Positions 51,524 through 61,778 of a stretch of 64,000 nt of DNA are shown piece after piece (position 1 is the stretch's first letter; every line of letters starts with the position of its first letter). The notes under the pieces are model-generated. The model saw nothing but the letters and a program-made list of their open reading frames with translations. It was not told the origin of the DNA and made no database searches. The stretch spans positions 248,001 through 312,000 of the forward strand of contig BSBG01000005.1 in assembly GCA_030159235.1 (NCBI GenBank), read 5' to 3'. This DNA is from Bacillus safensis. Lineage in GTDB: Bacteria; Bacillota; Bacilli; Bacillales; Bacillaceae. A program made the translations under genes and the position numbers.

Positions 51524-53131
51524 ATGAAGATTACCAATCCAGTGCTTAGAGGGTTTAACCCTGACCCAAGTATTTGCCGTGTAGGAGAAGATTATTACAT
51601 GGCGGTCTCTACATTTGAATGGTTTCCAGGGGTTCAAATTTATCATTCGAAGGATCTTGTCAATTGGCGTCTAGCTGAGCGTCCTTTGCAAAAAACGTCA
51701 CAGCTGGATATGAAGGGAAATCCTGATTCCGGCGGAGTATGGGCGCCGTGCTTAAGCTATGCAGATGGGCAGTTTTGGCTGATTTATTCCGATATCAAAG
51801 TTGTGGATGGCCCATTTAAAGACGGTCATAATTATTTGGTCACGGCAAACGAAGTGGACGGTGATTGGACTGAACCGGTTCGGCTCAATAGCTCTGGCTT
51901 TGATCCATCCTTATTCCATGATCAAAGCGGGAAGAAATATATCTTAAATATGCTGTGGGATCATAGGGAAAAGCATCATTCCTTTGCAGGGATTGCCTTG
52001 CAGGAATATTGTGTGACGGAAAAGAAACTCATCGGTCAGCGGAAGGTCATTTTTAAAGGCACGCCGATTAAACTGACAGAAGCGCCGCATCTGTATCATA
52101 TCGGTGACTATTACTATTTATTAACGGCAGAAGGAGGTACCCGGTACGAGCATGCGGCAACAATCGCTCGGTCCTCACATATTGAAGGGCCTTATGAGGT
52201 TCATCCTGATAACCCGATTTTAAGTGCGTTTCACGTGCCTGAGCATCCGCTTCAAAAATGCGGGCATGCTTCAATTGTTCAAACGCATACAAATGAATGG
52301 TACCTTGCCCATCTCACTGGCCGTCCCATTCAATCAAGCAAGGAATCGGTTTTTCAACAGAGGGGCTGGTGTCCTTTAGGAAGAGAAACAGCGATTCAAA
52401 AACTCGAATGGAAGGATGGCTGGCCTTATGTTGTGGGCGGAAAAGAGGGAGCACTGGAGATTGAAGCGCCAGCCATAAACGAAAAGGTTTTTGCGCCAAC
52501 CTATCATACAGTCGATGAGTTTCAAGAATCAACGCTGAATAGACACTTCCAAACGTTAAGAATTCCGTTTACCGATCAGATTGGTTCGTTAAATGAGAAA
52601 CCTCAGCATTTAAGGTTATTTGGTCACGAATCCTTAACGTCTAAGTTTACGCAAGCTTTCGTTGCAAGGCGCTGGCAAAGCTTTTATTTTGAGGCAGAGA
52701 CAGCTGTTTCGTTCTTCCCAGAAAACTTTCAGCAAGCCGCTGGCCTTGTGAATTATTATAATACGGAAAATTGGACTGCACTTCAGGTGACATATGATGA
52801 GGAACTTGGCCGCATTCTTGAACTATCTGTCTGTCAAAACCTTGCCTTTTCTCAGCCATTGACACATAAAATCGACATTCCAGAAGAGGTCACGTATGTC
52901 TATTTAAAGGTGACCGTCCAGAAAGAGACATATACCTATTCTTATTCTTTTGATCAAAAAGAGTGGAAGGAAATTGATGTGCCGCTTGAATCAAGACATT
53001 TATCCGATGATTTCATTCGAGGAGGGGGATTTTTTACAGGGGCATTTGTCGGCATGCAGTGCCAAGATACAAGCGGCGAACGTCTTCCTGCTGACTTCAA
53101 CTATTTTCGCTATGAGGAAACAGACAAATAA
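51524..53131 (+). CDS. xynB: Beta-xylosidase, GH43 (XynB)
   Basis: A 535-residue intracellular GH43 enzyme that releases xylose from xylo-oligosaccharides. The five-bladed propeller domain (1-about 320) shows the catalytic base Asp in [17 protein letters not shown], the pKa-modulating Asp in GFDPSLFHD, and the acid Glu in [16 protein letters not shown]-terminal beta-sandwich (about 330-535) follows, as in dimeric or tetrameric GH43 xylosidases. It is in an operon with xynP, and a terminator separates it from xylR. Confidence 0.93.
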   Translation: MKITNPVLRGFNPDPSICRVGEDYYMAVSTFEWFPGVQIYHSKDLVNWRLAERPLQKTSQLDMKGNPDSGGVWAPCLSYADGQFWLIYSDIKVVDGPFKDGHNYLVTANEVDGDWTEPVRLNSSGFDPSLFHDQSGKKYILNMLWDHREKHHSFAGIALQEYCVTEKKLIGQRKVIFKGTPIKLTEAPHLYHIGDYYYLLTAEGGTRYEHAATIARSSHIEGPYEVHPDNPILSAFHVPEHPLQKCGHASIVQTHTNEWYLAHLTGRPIQSSKESVFQQRGWCPLGRETAIQKLEWKDGWPYVVGGKEGALEIEAPAINEKVFAPTYHTVDEFQESTLNRHFQTLRIPFTDQIGSLNEKPQHLRLFGHESLTSKFTQAFVARRWQSFYFEAETAVSFFPENFQQAAGLVNYYNTENWTALQVTYDEELGRILELSVCQNLAFSQPLTHKIDIPEEVTYVYLKVTVQKETYTYSYSFDQKEWKEIDVPLESRHLSDDFIRGGGFFTGAFVGMQCQDTSGERLPADFNYFRYEETDK

Positions 53132-53132
53132 A

Positions 53133-53166
53133 AAAAGACAACGCGCTAAGAGCTGTCTCTTTTTTA
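53133..53166. terminator. Terminator between xynB and xylR
   Basis: AGACA (53136-53140) pairs with TGTCT, with an inner GCT-AAG-AGC helix, flanked by A and T runs. It serves both convergent genes. Confidence 0.75.
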
Positions 53167-53178
53167 ACAATGAATAGG

Positions 53179-54339
53179 TCATGTTGAGAGGGTGGCATCT
53201 TGCAGGAAAGCTTCTATGACAAGAGATGTCATCCCCAATACTGGTGCGTTGTGTCCTAATGACGAAGGGAGCAGCTCTACACGTGAGCTGAATTGAGTAT
53301 CCATTCTCGAGGATAACTCCTCCCCAATCACATGTAGCACAGCCTGATGTGATTCAATCACTTTGTTTCTTAAAATAATGGCTTGTGGGTTAAAGGTATG
53401 CAGGACGTTTGTGAGACCGACGCCAAGGTAAAAGCCAAAGTTGCGCAGGGCATTGAGTGTTTTCATATCATTTACATTTGCCAGCTGTTCCACATCTTGA
53501 TGCGAAATATGCTGATCATCTGTTTGAAGGGATTGAAACAAGGCTTTCTCAGATGCATATAATTCCCAGCATCCACGGTTTCCGCAGCTGCATGTTGGTC
53601 CATTATAGTCAATGGTCATATGTCCCATTTCACCAGAAAAACCGTATGCACCTCTGTATAAATGATGGTTGATAATGATTCCGATCCCTATGCCAGTACC
53701 GATGCTGGCATAGATCAAATGGTCATAGTGTTTAGCAGCACCAAAGACTTTTTCACCATATGCACCGGCATTTGCTTCATTTTCAATGAAGATGGGTACT
53801 TGGAATGTGTCTTGGAGCGTCTTTTTTAGATCAACATTTTTCCATTTGGAATGTGGTGTAAACACGATTTGTTCATTTGCATCCACTAACCCATGTATGC
53901 AGAGGCCAATGCCAATGAGCCCATAGGGGGAAGAGGACATTTGTGCGATCAGCTGCTGTATTAATTCAATTAATATGCGTGTGGTGACATCAGGAGAGCT
54001 GGATGGGAGCTTGATCTGCTCTTCGTATAGAATAGCCCCTTCAAGGTCTGTTAATATGCCATTGACATAATCAACGCCGACATCAATCCCAATGGAGCAG
54101 CCAGCACGTTTATTAAACATCAATAAAACCGGTCTTCTCCCGCCGCTAGACTCACCTTGACCGATTTCATAGACGAGATGCTCTTTCATTAATGTACTTA
54201 CTTGAGAAGAAACAGTCGATTTATTTAATCCAGTGCGTTCAGATAATTTTGCTCTCGAAATTGGCGCATACTGGAGAATCTCTTTTAATAATAGTTTTTG
54301 ATTGATTTTTTTTACAAAGTTTTGATCAGCGATATCCAC
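53179..54339 (-). CDS. xylR: Xylose operon repressor XylR, ROK family
   Basis: The GTG at 54339, eight bases after GGAG, gives 386 residues beginning MDIADQNFVKK, the start I recall for B. subtilis XylR; a GTG nine bases upstream lacks a proper site. The N-terminal winged helix has RAKLSERTGLNKSTVSSQVSTL. The ROK domain contains the sugar-site ENEANAGAYGE, GTGIGIGI and the zinc motif CSCGNRGCWE. It binds the operators at 49875 and 54503 and is released by xylose. Confidence 0.94.
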   Translation of the reverse strand: MDIADQNFVKKINQKLLLKEILQYAPISRAKLSERTGLNKSTVSSQVSTLMKEHLVYEIGQGESSGGRRPVLLMFNKRAGCSIGIDVGVDYVNGILTDLEGAILYEEQIKLPSSSPDVTTRILIELIQQLIAQMSSSPYGLIGIGLCIHGLVDANEQIVFTPHSKWKNVDLKKTLQDTFQVPIFIENEANAGAYGEKVFGAAKHYDHLIYASIGTGIGIGIIINHHLYRGAYGFSGEMGHMTIDYNGPTCSCGNRGCWELYASEKALFQSLQTDDQHISHQDVEQLANVNDMKTLNALRNFGFYLGVGLTNVLHTFNPQAIILRNKVIESHQAVLHVIGEELSSRMDTQFSSRVELLPSSLGHNAPVLGMTSLVIEAFLQDATLST

Positions 54340-54502
54340 GTTATCCACTCCATTTGTTTCGTCTTTAGATTAAGTTGAGAAATGCTGCTTTTCTTCGCGT
54401 GTATTCAGTAAGAAGGATGATTTTAACTTTATTATAACGAAAATATTTCTAAAAAACTAAAAAATATGGAAAATTCGAAGTGATTTGATCATAGATTGAC
54501 CA

Positions 54503-54523
54503 TTAGTTTGTTGAATAAACTTA
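54503..54523. promoter_or_regulatory. XylR operator before xylA
   Basis: Arms TTAGTTT and AAACTTA match XylR half-sites but are only 7 bases apart, four fewer than in the xynP operator. It lies 27 bp before xylA. The upstream promoter elements are not clear. Confidence 0.65.
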
Positions 54524-54549
54524 CAAAGTGTAATTAGGAGGAATGAAGA

Positions 54550-55887
54550 ATGGCCAAATCAAGTATCAAAACGTTACACAGCTTAGAAGGAATGGGCAAA
54601 ATTCAGTATGAAGGGAAACAATCAAAAAACCCGCTTGCCTTTCAATACTATAATCCAAGCGAAGTGATTGGCGGAAAAACAATGAAGGATCATCTGCGAT
54701 TTTCAGTCGCTTATTGGCATACATTGACTGCTGATGGAACAGACATGTTTGGAACGGGGACGATCGAGAGAGCATGGGACTCCTATAGCGGAATGGATTT
54801 AGCGAAAGCTAGATTAGAAGTGGCTTTTCAGCTTTTTGATCTATTGGATGTTCCGTATTTTTCCTTCCATGACCGTGACATCGCACCAGAGGGAGATACA
54901 CTTCAAGAAACCAATCAACAATTAGACATCATTTTAGAAAGAATGCAAGAATACATGAAGCATAGTGGCGTGAAGCTGCTGTGGAACACCGCCAATATGT
55001 TCAAGAATCCTAGATTTGTACACGGCGCTGCAACATCTTGTCATGCAGATGTCTTTGCCTATGCGGCCGCACAGGTCAAAAAAGGCATCGAAACGGCTAA
55101 AGAACTCGGCGCAGAAAATTACGTCTTCTGGGGAGGACGAGAAGGATACGATACGCTGCTGAATACAGATATGAAAAGAGAGCTTGATCACATGGCAGCC
55201 TTCTTTCATATGGCTGTTGATTATGCAAAAGAAATTGGGTACACTGGCCAGTTTCTAATTGAGCCAAAACCAAAGGAGCCAACGACTCATCAATATGACA
55301 CTGATGCAGCGACATCAATCGCCTTTTTAAAACAATACGGATTAGATACTCATTTTAAATTGAATATTGAAGCCAATCATGCGACGCTGGCTGGTCATAC
55401 GTTTGAGCATGAATTACGTGTCGCCAGAATTCATGGACTGCTCGGTTCTGTTGATGCAAACCAAGGAAATTCACTTCTCGGATGGGACACAGACGAATTT
55501 CCAACCGATTTATATGCCACAACCCTTGCTATGTATGAAATTCTGCAAAATGGCGGGCTGGGGTCTGGTGGTCTCAATTTTGATGCAAAAGTGAGAAGAG
55601 CTTCTTTTGAACTTGAAGATATTTTATATGCGCATATTGCAGGGATGGATGCATTTGCAAAAGGACTGAGGGTAGCTCATAGACTCATAGAAGATCGTGT
55701 GTTTGAAGATGTTATAAAACACCGGTACCGCAGCTTTTCTGAAGGAATTGGACGTGACATTTCAGAAGGGAAGGCAAACTTTCATACGTTAGAAGAATAT
55801 GCGCTGAAACATCCTTTGATCAGAAATGAATCAGGAAGAGAAGAACAGCTGAAAGCCCGGTTAAATCAATACTTGTTAGAAGATTAA
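54550..55887 (+). CDS. xylA: Xylose isomerase
   Basis: A 445-residue class II xylose isomerase converting xylose to xylulose. The catalytic [10 protein letters not shown] (His and Asp) is near 100. Metal ligands are in [30 protein letters not shown] and [29 protein letters not shown] lies before the ATG. It is first in xylA-xylB, controlled by XylR. Confidence 0.97.
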   Translation: MAKSSIKTLHSLEGMGKIQYEGKQSKNPLAFQYYNPSEVIGGKTMKDHLRFSVAYWHTLTADGTDMFGTGTIERAWDSYSGMDLAKARLEVAFQLFDLLDVPYFSFHDRDIAPEGDTLQETNQQLDIILERMQEYMKHSGVKLLWNTANMFKNPRFVHGAATSCHADVFAYAAAQVKKGIETAKELGAENYVFWGGREGYDTLLNTDMKRELDHMAAFFHMAVDYAKEIGYTGQFLIEPKPKEPTTHQYDTDAATSIAFLKQYGLDTHFKLNIEANHATLAGHTFEHELRVARIHGLLGSVDANQGNSLLGWDTDEFPTDLYATTLAMYEILQNGGLGSGGLNFDAKVRRASFELEDILYAHIAGMDAFAKGLRVAHRLIEDRVFEDVIKHRYRSFSEGIGRDISEGKANFHTLEEYALKHPLIRNESGREEQLKARLNQYLLED

Positions 55888-55922
55888 TTGAAGGGGCGGA
55901 CCTGTTTTAAAGGAGTGAAAAC

Positions 55923-57422
55923 ATGAAGTATGTGATGGGAATCGATCTTGGAACGAGCGGGGTTAAAGTGATATTAGTAGATGAGAACGGAACGGTGTGC
56001 GCCGAAGCCTCTAAGCCTTACCGCCTCATTCAAGAAGAGCCAGGATATTGTGAGCAGCAGCCTGAGGATTGGGTCAAGCAGACAATCGCTGCGATGAAAG
56101 AACTGATGGAAAAGCTGCCTGATCATTCAAGGGAAGTAGAAGGCATCAGCTTTTCTGGACAGATGCATGGTCTAGTTCTGTTAAATGAATCCCGCCAAGT
56201 GCTCCGCCCTGCGATTTTATGGAATGATACACGAACGACAGCGCAATGTACTTATATCACAAAAAGGCTGGGAGACCGGCTGCAAAAGATCACAAAAAAT
56301 CGGGCGTTAGAAGGATTCACACTGCCAAAACTATTATGGGTAAAGGAACATGAACCACATATTGATCAGCAAATCGACATGTTTTTACTCCCAAAAGATT
56401 ATGTTAGATTTCGTTTAACCGGTGCTCTCCATTGCGATTATTCTGATGCGGCCGGTACATTGATGTTCAATATTGGAGACAGTGAGTGGAGTGAAGAGAT
56501 TTGTCGAGCATTTGATATACCTCGTCATATATGCCCGCCGCTTGTCACATCAGAGGCGGAGATTGGTCCACTTTTGCCGCAAATTGCACGTGAAGTAGGG
56601 ATCAAGGAAGGTGCGAAGGTTTTTGCTGGCGGAGCAGACAATGCTTGCGGAGCCATTGGTGCTGGCATCGTATCCTCTGACCGCACGTTATGCAGCATTG
56701 GTACATCTGGGGTAATACTCTCTTACGAAGAGGATCATGAAAGAGAGCTTCAAGGGAATCTGCATTTGTTTCATCATGCAAAAAAAGATGCTTTTTACAC
56801 AATGGGTGTCACCCTTTCAGCAGGATATAGTCTTAATTGGGTAAAAGGCTTGCTCGCTCCAGAGGAATCGTTCCAATCGCTGTTAGAGGGTGCAGCTAAT
56901 GTCACGCCAGGAGCGAAAGGATTGCTCTTTACCCCCTATTTAGTCGGGGAAAGAACACCTCATGCGGATTCGATCATTCGCGGCAGCTTCATTGGATTAG
57001 ACAGCCGGCATGAAAGGGCACATGTCGTCAGGGCTGTGCTAGAAGGGATCACCTTCTCATTAAATGAGTCCATCGCATTGTTCCGGCAGGCAGGAAAAAA
57101 CATAAATTCTATTGTGTCCATTGGCGGCGGTGCGAGAAGCCGGACATGGCTTCAAATGCAAGCAGACATTTTTCAGGCTGAAGTCATCCAGTTAGACAAT
57201 GAACAAGGGCCTGCTTTAGGTGCAGCCATGCTAGCTGCGGTTGGCTGCGGATGGTATCCGTCACTTGATGCATGTGCAGATCAATTGATCCATCAAACAG
57301 CCATTTATGAGCCAAAGCAGCAGCATGCAAATGTATACGCCGATCTATTTCCTTTGTATCAACGGATTTATACACAAACAAGGGACATCCATGCCGGGCT
57401 AGAACCGTATCGTTCGGTCTAA
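55923..57422 (+). CDS. xylB: Xylulokinase
   Basis: A 499-residue FGGY-family kinase that phosphorylates xylulose. The N-terminal ATPase motif is MGIDLGTSGVKVILVDENG; SFSGQMHGLVLL is the sugar site and HCDYSDAAGTLMFN contains the catalytic Asp region. The C-terminal nucleotide site is SIGGGARSRTWLQMQADIF. AAAGGAG precedes the ATG 36 bp after xylA. No terminator separates it from xynA, so read-through is possible. Confidence 0.96.
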   Translation: MKYVMGIDLGTSGVKVILVDENGTVCAEASKPYRLIQEEPGYCEQQPEDWVKQTIAAMKELMEKLPDHSREVEGISFSGQMHGLVLLNESRQVLRPAILWNDTRTTAQCTYITKRLGDRLQKITKNRALEGFTLPKLLWVKEHEPHIDQQIDMFLLPKDYVRFRLTGALHCDYSDAAGTLMFNIGDSEWSEEICRAFDIPRHICPPLVTSEAEIGPLLPQIAREVGIKEGAKVFAGGADNACGAIGAGIVSSDRTLCSIGTSGVILSYEEDHERELQGNLHLFHHAKKDAFYTMGVTLSAGYSLNWVKGLLAPEESFQSLLEGAANVTPGAKGLLFTPYLVGERTPHADSIIRGSFIGLDSRHERAHVVRAVLEGITFSLNESIALFRQAGKNINSIVSIGGGARSRTWLQMQADIFQAEVIQLDNEQGPALGAAMLAAVGCGWYPSLDACADQLIHQTAIYEPKQQHANVYADLFPLYQRIYTQTRDIHAGLEPYRSV

Positions 57423-57439
57423 AAGAGAAGGATTATATG

Positions 57440-57451
57440 AAAGGAGGTGAT
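57440..57451 (+). promoter_or_regulatory. Orphan perfect Shine-Dalgarno before xynA (possible mRNA-stabilising site)
   Basis: AAAGGAGGTGAT is a perfect complement of the 16S rRNA 3' end, but no start codon follows at a usable distance. It lies 64 bp before the xynA start, which has its own site. Such sites (STAB-SD of cry3A) stabilise mRNA by stalled 30S binding. Confidence 0.4.
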
Positions 57452-57515
57452 GGGCTCGCTTTATTCATCTTAGAGAAGACAGAACAATACGAATGAAAAA
57501 GGAGAGGGATGGAAA

Positions 57516-58202
57516 ATGAATTTGAAAAGATTGAGGCTTTTGTTTGTTATGTGTATTGGACTAGTGCTGACACTGACTGCTGTGCCAGTCGATGCGAAAA
57601 CGATTTATAATAATGAAATGGGCTCACATAGCGGGTACGATTATGAATTATGGAAGGATTATGGAAATACCTCGATGACACTCAATAACGGCGGGGCATT
57701 TAGTGCAGGCTGGAACAGTATCGGTAATGCCTTATTTCGAAAAGGAAAGAAGTTTGATTCCACTAAAACTCATCATCAGCTTGGCAACATCTCCATCAAT
57801 TACAACGCAAACTTTAACCCAGGCGGGAATTCCTATTTATGTGTCTATGGCTGGACACAATCTCCACTAGCAGAATACTACATTGTTGATTCATGGGGCA
57901 CGTATCGTCCAACAGGAGCGTATAAAGGATCATTTTATGCCGATGGAGGCACATATGACATTTATGAAACGACCCGCGTCAATCAGCCTTCCATTATTGG
58001 GATCGCGACCTTTAAGCAATATTGGAGTGTACGTCAAACAAAACGTACAAGCGGAACGGTCTCCGTCAGTGCGCATTTTAAAAAATGGGAAAGCTTAGGG
58101 ATGCCAATGGGCAAAATGTATGAAACGGCATTTACTGTAGAAGGCTACCAAAGCAGTGGAAGTGCGAATGTGGTGACCAACCAGCTGTTTATTGGACAAT
58201 AA
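57516..58202 (+). CDS. xynA: Secreted endo-1,4-beta-xylanase, GH11 (XynA)
   Basis: A 228-residue extracellular xylanase. The signal peptide (1-27, ending VPVDA) is followed by the single beta-jelly-roll GH11 domain. The catalytic nucleophile is Glu120 ([12 protein letters not shown]) and the acid/base is Glu209 ([12 protein letters not shown]). It is near-identical in length to the well-known B. pumilus XynA. AAAGGAG is about 11 bases before the ATG, next to a purine run. A strong terminator follows. Confidence 0.95.
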   Translation: MNLKRLRLLFVMCIGLVLTLTAVPVDAKTIYNNEMGSHSGYDYELWKDYGNTSMTLNNGGAFSAGWNSIGNALFRKGKKFDSTKTHHQLGNISINYNANFNPGGNSYLCVYGWTQSPLAEYYIVDSWGTYRPTGAYKGSFYADGGTYDIYETTRVNQPSIIGIATFKQYWSVRQTKRTSGTVSVSAHFKKWESLGMPMGKMYETAFTVEGYQSSGSANVVTNQLFIGQ

Positions 58203-58212
58203 AAGTATATAA

Positions 58213-58243
58213 AAAAGCCAGCAATTTTTGCTGGCTTTTCTTC
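58213..58243. terminator. Terminator between xynA and yoaE
   Basis: AAAAGCCAGCA (58213-58223) pairs with TGCTGGCTTTT (58229-58239), flanked by further A and T. It works for both convergent genes. Confidence 0.85.
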
Positions 58244-58246
58244 TTT

Positions 58247-60289
58247 CTATGACAATTTTTCAACTTCCACTCTGCCAGAAAAGAACGTCGCACCGCCGCC
58301 CATATCTGCCAATCGATCAGGTGTTAATCCATTGACGAGCTGCTTTTTGCCTTTTTGATCTGCCCATAATCCTTGACTGACCACCACACCAGATAAAACA
58401 TTGTGACCGACTGACACGACAAGCTCACACTCTCCTCGATCGTTCAGCACACGCACCATGTCACCATCTTCAATCTTTCTTTCCTTTGCATCTTGTTCAT
58501 TCATGTGCAGCTTCGGAAATTTCTCAAGCTTTTGATGCTTTTCATGAAGGGAGAAGGTGGAATTAAGAAAATTATGGTTCGGCCCCGGTATAAACGTCAG
58601 CGGATAATCGCTTTCCTGATAAAGGGGCACATAGGTTGGAAGCGCTGGATACCCGTCTTTTTTCATTTGTTCTGAATAAAGCTCAATTTTCCCGCTTGGG
58701 GTTTGAAGCTTTAATTCCTGGAAAGGTCCACGTTTTGCTTTGATCCATTTCTTTTCTTTTAATGCTTCGTATGAAATGTCCTCATAATGCGGATTTTCTG
58801 GATGACGAAGGGCTTGCTGCATTAGTTCCGCATCTGTTTCCCGGAAGGCGTCATCTTCAAAACCCATCGCATGGGCTAACAACCGGAATACTTCAGTATT
58901 GGATTTGCTTTCTCCATAGCGTTCTATCACTGGCTCTTGAATTTGAATATAGTGATGCCAATACGATGTATAGAAATCTTCATTTTCAAAGGCAGAAGTC
59001 GCCGGCAGAACAAGATCTGCAAAAGTGGCTGTCTCTGTCATGAACAAGTCATGAACAACCGTAAATAAGTCTTCTCTCAGCAAACCTTCTCTGACTTTAT
59101 TCGCTTCGGGTGTTACAACCGCTGGGTTGCACGAGTAGATAAAGAGAGAGTCAACAGAAGGCTCTGCGTTTGTCAGTACGCTGCCTAGCTGATTCATATT
59201 AAATGATCTAGGCGTGCGTTCTTTTAGTAAATCCGGGCGCTGAAGAGCTGTTTCATTATAGCTGAGAAAAGAAGAATTTGATTTCATCGCACCGCCGCCT
59301 TTATGCAGCCACTCACCAGTTAAAGCAGGGAGGCAGGAGATGGTTCGAATACTCATTCCGCCATTATCATGGTGCTGTAAACCATTGCCGATGCGAATGA
59401 GAGAAGGCGTTGTATCGGAATACATTCTCGCAAGTGTCACGATGTCGTCTTTAGGAACACCGGTGATGCGCTCCACGGTGTCTGGATCATATTGCTTTAC
59501 ATGCTCACGCAGCTCTTTATGGCCGACCGTGTAAGCCTCTAAAAATGCTGCATCTGTACGTTCCTCTTTGAAAAGGACATGCATGATGCCAAGTGCAAGC
59601 GCACTGTCAGTACCAGGTCGAAGTGGAATGAACCAATCTGCCATCCGGCCGGTTTGATTCTTGTGAACATCAATGACGACAATCTTTGCTCCTTGCTTTC
59701 TTGCTTGTTGTGCCAAGGTAATTTGGTGCATATTGGTCGACACCGCATTGATCCCCCAAAAAATAAATAGTTTCGTATGAATGGTGTCTTCTGGGTCTGT
59801 CCCAATGCTGGCACCCATTGTATATTTATAGCCAGTCGTTCCTGCTGACTGACAGATCGTCCGGTCTAACTGGCTTGAACCAAGACGATAGAAAAAGCGG
59901 CGGTCCATTCCTTCTGCATTCAGATTGCCCATGTTCCCATAGAAGCTGTAAGGCAGGATGCTTTCTGGACCTTTTTCTTCGATCAGCTTTGTCCATTTCT
60001 GCCGAATGGTTTCAATGGCTTCTTCCCACGTAATCGGTTCAAACTGAGCTTTACCTTTTCGACCAACACGCTTTAAAGGAGTGGTCAGTCGTTTTTCATC
60101 ATATAAACGGGCGGTGACATTCCGCACTTTGTTGCATATGTTCCCTTGTGTGACAGGATGTTCTGGATCTCCTTGCACTTTCACGATCTTCCCATCTTCT
60201 TTATGTATTAAAAGACCACACTGATCCGGGCAATCTAACGAACAAACTGATTTGAATATTCCGTCTTTCATTGCTGTAAAATCGGTCAT
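58247..60289 (-). CDS. yoaE: Molybdopterin oxidoreductase with [4Fe-4S] cluster (YoaE)
   Basis: The ATG at 60289, with AAAGGAAG upstream, gives 680 residues. The N-terminal cluster motif is C-SLD-C-PDQ-C with the fourth Cys in GNICNK. A molybdopterin domain follows (IPLRPGTDSALALG, ACNPAVVTPE-like YSCNPAVVTPEANK), and a C-terminal molydopterin-binding domain has GPNHNFLNSTFS. It belongs to the formate dehydrogenase/DMSO reductase superfamily. The substrate is unknown; no electron-transfer subunit is adjacent. Confidence 0.83.
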   Translation of the reverse strand: MTDFTAMKDGIFKSVCSLDCPDQCGLLIHKEDGKIVKVQGDPEHPVTQGNICNKVRNVTARLYDEKRLTTPLKRVGRKGKAQFEPITWEEAIETIRQKWTKLIEEKGPESILPYSFYGNMGNLNAEGMDRRFFYRLGSSQLDRTICQSAGTTGYKYTMGASIGTDPEDTIHTKLFIFWGINAVSTNMHQITLAQQARKQGAKIVVIDVHKNQTGRMADWFIPLRPGTDSALALGIMHVLFKEERTDAAFLEAYTVGHKELREHVKQYDPDTVERITGVPKDDIVTLARMYSDTTPSLIRIGNGLQHHDNGGMSIRTISCLPALTGEWLHKGGGAMKSNSSFLSYNETALQRPDLLKERTPRSFNMNQLGSVLTNAEPSVDSLFIYSCNPAVVTPEANKVREGLLREDLFTVVHDLFMTETATFADLVLPATSAFENEDFYTSYWHHYIQIQEPVIERYGESKSNTEVFRLLAHAMGFEDDAFRETDAELMQQALRHPENPHYEDISYEALKEKKWIKAKRGPFQELKLQTPSGKIELYSEQMKKDGYPALPTYVPLYQESDYPLTFIPGPNHNFLNSTFSLHEKHQKLEKFPKLHMNEQDAKERKIEDGDMVRVLNDRGECELVVSVGHNVLSGVVVSQGLWADQKGKKQLVNGLTPDRLADMGGGATFFSGRVEVEKLS

Positions 60290-60398
60290 GAGTTTTGACT
60301 TCCTTTCCATATTCCGTTATCACTTTGTATGGACTTTATTTTAGCATGTTCGGGGATGGAAGGTAAGAAAGAGATGATGAATTGAATGAAAATGAAAA

Positions 60399-60418
60399 AA
60401 GCCCCTGAAAAGGGACTT
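60399..60418 (-). terminator. Terminator after the P450 gene
   Basis: On the minus strand AGTCCC pairs with GGGGCT, followed by TTTTTTCATTTT. It lies right after the P450 stop. Confidence 0.7.
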
Positions 60419-61615
60419 TTAAAAACGGGTGACTTGTACAGGAAATTCCTTTACTCCAAACACAAACGTGCTTTGAATCGGTTTTAGCTGATCTGCCACG
60501 CAGGTGATGTCTTGAAACGTATGGAGTAAAACGTCAAGCGCAATGTTGCTTTCAAGCCGGGCAAGCGGTGCACCGAGACAAAAATGAATGCCAAAGCCAA
60601 AGCTCATATGTGGATTTGATTTCCGGTCAAGCCGGAACGTATTTGGATCTTCAAACTTTTGTTCATCCCGATTTGCCGAAGCCACCCAGCTGATGAGGTA
60701 GTCTCCTTTTTTAATGTGTGAGCCTGCAACCTCAACATCCTCAGCGGCGATTCGGCCAATGGCTTGAACAGGCGGGTAATATCGTAACGTTTCTTCTGTC
60801 AATTGAGGAATAAGAGAGGGATCTTGCCGTACTGATTCAGCAATTTGCGGCTGCTCTGTCAGCAATCGAACTGCATTTGTGATTAAATTGGTCGTTGTCT
60901 CATTTCCAGCTACAAGTAATAGAATACAAAAGCCAAGCAGTTCATTCTCCGTTAAACGCTCACCATCAATTTCCGCTTGAATGAGAAGCGAGATCAAGTC
61001 ATCGGCAGGCGCTTCTTTTCGTTTTTTGATCAAATGAGCAAAATAAATGGACAGCTCCTCTTCAGCGCGTTTTTGCATATCTACAACAGCCTGAATGGCT
61101 TCTTTTGATTCATCTTTAGCACCTGCTACAAGGGCATCAGAATGTTTTTTAATCAGCTCTCTGTCCTGCACCTCTGCACCGAGAAGCTCAGCGATGATCA
61201 TCACTGGAAGGGGGGCTGCTAAATCTTGCACGATATCAAAAGTACGTTGATCCTTGACTTGATTTAATAGATGATGTGTCAGGTCTTTGATCTTATCTTC
61301 TAATTGCTTGATCGCTTTTGGTGTGAAGGCTTTATTCACGAGCGCTCTCATCTTTGTATGTTTTGGAGGGTCCATCGTTAAAATACTTGTTTTAGACGTG
61401 CTTCTTCCTCGCTGTGATGAGAACACTTTAGGCTGCTTCAGAACAGACTGGATATCCGCATATCGAAAGAGATCCCAGCACTTTCTTGTCTCATCATATC
61501 GAATATCACTCTGCACGCGTAGCTCATTGTAAATAGAGAATGGGAAAAGAAGGTCATCTGTAGAACGGATTTCTTTCATTGGAATAACATTGACATAGTT
61601 TTCTTTCACTTTCAT
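60419..61615 (-). CDS. Soluble cytochrome P450 (CYP109-like)
   Basis: The ATG at 61615 with AAAAAGGAGCG upstream gives 398 residues. The oxygen-binding I-helix motif is AGNETTTN, the ExxR motif is in EETLRYYPP, and the heme ligand is Cys346 in FGFGIHFCLGAPLAR. It has no membrane anchor and resembles B. subtilis YjiB (CYP109B1). It needs ferredoxin/flavodoxin partners from elsewhere. The natural substrate is unknown; relatives oxidise fatty acids and terpenoids. A cre-like site lies about 150 bp upstream. Confidence 0.88.
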   Translation of the reverse strand: MKVKENYVNVIPMKEIRSTDDLLFPFSIYNELRVQSDIRYDETRKCWDLFRYADIQSVLKQPKVFSSQRGRSTSKTSILTMDPPKHTKMRALVNKAFTPKAIKQLEDKIKDLTHHLLNQVKDQRTFDIVQDLAAPLPVMIIAELLGAEVQDRELIKKHSDALVAGAKDESKEAIQAVVDMQKRAEEELSIYFAHLIKKRKEAPADDLISLLIQAEIDGERLTENELLGFCILLLVAGNETTTNLITNAVRLLTEQPQIAESVRQDPSLIPQLTEETLRYYPPVQAIGRIAAEDVEVAGSHIKKGDYLISWVASANRDEQKFEDPNTFRLDRKSNPHMSFGFGIHFCLGAPLARLESNIALDVLLHTFQDITCVADQLKPIQSTFVFGVKEFPVQVTRF

Positions 61616-61764
61616 TATGAACGCTCCTTTTTCACATGATTTCTCTTTCACGGTATCACCAGTAAAATATCATTTCAACGGACATGTTTTCTAAAATATG
61701 TCAATAGTCTAATCGAAAGATTCAAGCACATTCATCGTTTAGGAAAATAGAAATTCAATAAATA

Positions 61765-61778
61765 TGATAGCGCTTTCT
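61765..61778. promoter_or_regulatory. Candidate cre site between the P450 gene and proH
   Basis: TGATAGCGCTTTCT matches the cre consensus with one mismatch in either orientation. It lies 150 bp before the P450 start and 200 bp before the proH promoter. The rest of the 431-bp interval 61616-62046 shows only the proH promoter and two short repeats. Confidence 0.45.

Noticed and set aside
57434-57496. 19-codon leader peptide before xynA
   Set aside because: Its start codon lacks a ribosome site and overlaps the orphan Shine-Dalgarno; a non-coding role is simpler.
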